This document shows positions 6,829 to 8,565 of a stretch of 8,565 nucleotides of DNA, in pieces. Source of the DNA: Verrucomicrobiota bacterium (GTDB taxonomy: Bacteria; Verrucomicrobiota; Verrucomicrobiia; Limisphaerales; JAHEOI01). A program made the position numbers and the translations under genes. Positions within the stretch are counted from its first letter, which is position 1. Each line of letters opens with the position of its first letter. The notes below the pieces were generated by a model. That model was given only the letters and a program-made list of their open reading frames with translations, made no database searches and was not told the origin of the DNA. The DNA lies in assembly GCA_018610125.1 (NCBI GenBank), contig JAHEOI010000329.1, forward strand, positions 1-8,565, in the 5' to 3' direction.

Positions 6829-8226
6829 ATGAAGCGACGAGCACTCAGAGTCATTTATAGTTTACTCTTCATCCTCATTATTGCGACAAGTGGGTGGTCA
6901 GCGAGCCGAAGAAGCGATGTCACGACCGACTTCATGAAGGATTTCTGGCGCGATCCGGATTTCCGGAAACGGTTTATGGGGACCTATGGGTTCAACTCGG
7001 ACATCGAGCCGGAATTTAAGAATGAAGATGAGGAAGGATTCTATCGTAAGCTCAGCGAGATAATCCCGACCGATCCGAAGAAGGCAATCCAACGCCTTGA
7101 GAAGCGGGTCGGTCCGAGCTCGAGCGCGGTCCTTGATTTCACCCTGGGGACCCTCTATTTCCAGGAGGGAGAAACCAAGACCGCGATCAAGCACTACGAG
7201 GTTGCTGTGGAGAAGTTTCCCGATTTTCGGAGGGCTCAGCGCAACTTGGGTGTCGCGCAGGTCCGTCAAGGGAATTACAGCGAGGCGGTTGAGCCACTGA
7301 CCCGAACGATCACCCTGGGCGGGGGTGACGGCGACACTTACGGTCTGCTTGGCTTCGCGTATCTGAATCAGGAGCGATACACCTCGGCGGAAGTTGCTTA
7401 CAAGAACGCGATGCTGTTTTCTCCGGAGACCTCCGATTGGAAACTGGGCCTCATCAAGAGTCACATCGCCCAAGAGCATTACAAGGTCGCCGCTTCCCTT
7501 CTGAATGAGCTGGTCATGCAAAATCCCGACAGGCGACGCCTGTGGCGGCTACAGGCAAATGTTTACCTGCAGATGAACAAGCTCAACGAGGCGACGGTCA
7601 ACTACGAGATGTTGAGAAAGCTGGGGAAGGCGGAGCCTGACGATTTGATGCTCCTGGCCGACATCTACATGACACAAGGTTGGTCTGATCTGGCGGTCCC
7701 GGTTTACCTGACCGCTGTTGAAGCCGGGGGGATGGACGACATCGATCGCGCGTTCAAGGCAGCGGAGGCGTTGACGAGCCGCGGGGCATGGGACGCCGCA
7801 AAGCAGCTTTTCAAGAAGATTCGGTCAGTGCACGGCGAGGCGTTAACCGAAGAACAGGAGCTTGCGCTGCTAAAACAAAGGGCCAAGGTCGTCATGGCGA
7901 CCGGCACCGAGAACGAGGCGATTAAGATGCTCGAGAAGGTGTTGGATAAGAACCCGATGGACGGGGAAGCGCTGTTGTTGGCCGGTGAATATTATAGCCA
8001 GCAAGGGCAACCCGAGAAGGCCAAGCTCAAGTATGAGAGTGCCGCGAAGCTTTCGGATTACAAAGCCGATGCCTACGTGAAGCATGCCCAATTGCTCGTC
8101 CAAAACCATAACTATAGCGAGGCCGTGCGGTTGCTGGAAAAGGCCCAGGAAGTCCGACCGCGCCAGAACGTCAAGGACTACCTCGAGTCGGTAAGGAAGG
8201 TCGCCCAGAGCGCCGGGTCGTCGTAG
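6829..8226 (+). CDS. Secreted TPR-repeat protein of the TonB cluster
   Basis: 465 residues. A clear signal peptide is seen at 1 to about 25 (MKRRALR, then LLFILIIA, cut near GWSAS). Residues about 26-97 are a charged, helical leader. From about 98 to 460 there are roughly ten tetratricopeptide repeats, with spaced LG.LYF/LG.AY and A..(A/S)..Y patterns such as LGTLYFQEGETKTAIKHYE, LLGFAYLNQERYTSAEVAYK and LLLAGEYYSQQGQPEKAKLK. The last repeat ends shortly before the stop with no further domain. TPR proteins are scaffolds for protein contacts. A TPR gene occupies the same place after tonB2 in Vibrio TonB2 clusters, so a periplasmic role in assembly or control of the TonB machine is likely but unproven. 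The 149-bp gap before it could hold its own promoter, though none is clear. The start lacks a Shine-Dalgarno. Confidence 0.88.
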   Translation: MKRRALRVIYSLLFILIIATSGWSASRRSDVTTDFMKDFWRDPDFRKRFMGTYGFNSDIEPEFKNEDEEGFYRKLSEIIPTDPKKAIQRLEKRVGPSSSAVLDFTLGTLYFQEGETKTAIKHYEVAVEKFPDFRRAQRNLGVAQVRQGNYSEAVEPLTRTITLGGGDGDTYGLLGFAYLNQERYTSAEVAYKNAMLFSPETSDWKLGLIKSHIAQEHYKVAASLLNELVMQNPDRRRLWRLQANVYLQMNKLNEATVNYEMLRKLGKAEPDDLMLLADIYMTQGWSDLAVPVYLTAVEAGGMDDIDRAFKAAEALTSRGAWDAAKQLFKKIRSVHGEALTEEQELALLKQRAKVVMATGTENEAIKMLEKVLDKNPMDGEALLLAGEYYSQQGQPEKAKLKYESAAKLSDYKADAYVKHAQLLVQNHNYSEAVRLLEKAQEVRPRQNVKDYLESVRKVAQSAGSS

Positions 8227-8229
8227 GCG

Positions 8230-8247
8230 CCTCGCCGAGGATTGATA
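8230..8247 (+). promoter_or_regulatory. Ribosome binding site of the receptor gene, with small hairpin
   Basis: GAGG (8237-8240) is a good Shine-Dalgarno for ATG 8248 and decides that start. The preceding CCTC (8230-8233) can pair with it around a 3-base GCC loop. The 4-bp stem is weak and any effect on translation is speculation. Confidence 0.45.
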
Positions 8248-8565
8248 ATGATGGACTTGCTTACGGTCAAAAGGGGCGGTTTCAGGGATGACTTCTGCGG
8301 CGATGGCAGGGAAGCAGGGGGGGCAACGAAAGCCGGCCTTCAGTTAACGGGTTTGCCCCAGCTCCACGGGGCGGGCGAGAGCCGCAATTGCTCCAATTCA
8401 CCCTCATCCAGACGTCGCCTTGCTCTTTCCGGCCCTCGTTACGGCACGATTGCGGCGATCGCCGGTTTCTTATGGTTGTCGGCGGCGTCGCTCATGGGCC
8501 AAGCCGACGGCCCTGGCAGCGAAACCGGTACGATTGCGGGCCAAGTGCGTGAGGCCGGAGTGGGA
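8248..8565 (+). CDS. N-terminal part of a probable TonB-dependent receptor
   Basis: The frame is open from ATG 8248 to the window end (106 residues, no stop), beginning 21 bp after the TPR stop. GAGG at 8237-8240 lies 7 bases before the ATG, the best ribosome binding site in the operon. After a polar, Gly/Ser/Arg-rich leader (about 1-54) comes SRRRLALSG and a hydrophobic stretch at 66-86 ending AASLMGQA, a plausible signal peptide. Next is GTIAGQVREAG, the first strand of the carboxypeptidase regulatory-like domain that opens many TonB-dependent receptors. The call rests on that short motif plus its position after tonB, so another exported protein with this domain is possible. Signal peptides normally start nearer the N-terminus, so the 65-residue leader is odd. 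No later in-frame ATG or GTG precedes the hydrophobic segment. Confidence 0.62.
   Translation, partial: MMDLLTVKRGGFRDDFCGDGREAGGATKAGLQLTGLPQLHGAGESRNCSNSPSSRRRLALSGPRYGTIAAIAGFLWLSAASLMGQADGPGSETGTIAGQVREAGVG

Noticed and set aside
6898..7521. 207-codon antisense frame over the TPR gene
   Set aside because: Shadow of a clear TPR coding sequence; no independent start signal or motif.

Overview
The window looks like chromosomal DNA of a Gram-negative bacterium. It carries a complete TonB energy-transduction operon and the start of what looks like a TonB-dependent outer-membrane receptor. The gene order (DUF3450 protein, TtpC-like ExbB, ExbB, ExbD, TonB, TPR protein) is that of the TonB2/TtpC type best known from Vibrio. 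Moderately high GC, several starts without a clear Shine-Dalgarno, an NHL-type secreted propeller gene and a receptor with a carboxypeptidase-regulatory-like start would fit Verrucomicrobiota (possibly Opitutae). That placement is an inference and is only moderately secure.

Left part (1-2650): a non-coding stretch with a short REP-like palindrome (1-319), followed by two convergent, broken genes. The plus-strand remnant (320-855) begins with a ribosome binding site and a good signal peptide. It reads as one 179-residue secreted protein only if four single-base losses are repaired, each in or next to a short homopolymer. The minus-strand remnant (2587 down to 864) is an NHL/SMP-30-like beta-propeller protein. 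It carries two apparent 1-bp deletions, a 13-bp perfect tandem duplication that shifts frame, and an in-frame amber codon; repaired it is about 570 residues. The two original stop codons lie 8 bp apart, tail to tail. All eight lesions are in this part and none is seen in the 5.9 kb that follows, so this looks like a decaying locus beside an intact one.

Right part (2652-8565): an intact same-strand cluster. A DUF3450 coiled-coil periplasmic protein and a TtpC-like ExbB/TolQ protein with a long periplasmic coiled-coil domain are followed by the core ExbB, ExbD (4-bp overlap) and TonB (2-bp gap). After 149 bp with hairpins comes a secreted TPR protein, and after 21 bp a truncated receptor gene. 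Functionally, ExbB/ExbD and the TtpC-like subunit would use the proton gradient to energise TonB, which spans the periplasm and acts on the receptor. The DUF3450 and TPR proteins are periplasmic accessories of this class of TonB system.

The most notable molecular detail is that the core ExbB has Lys where the usual pore Glu (E. coli ExbB Glu176) is expected, while the TtpC-like paralogue keeps Glu there. I found no tRNA, rRNA, CRISPR array or insertion sequence.
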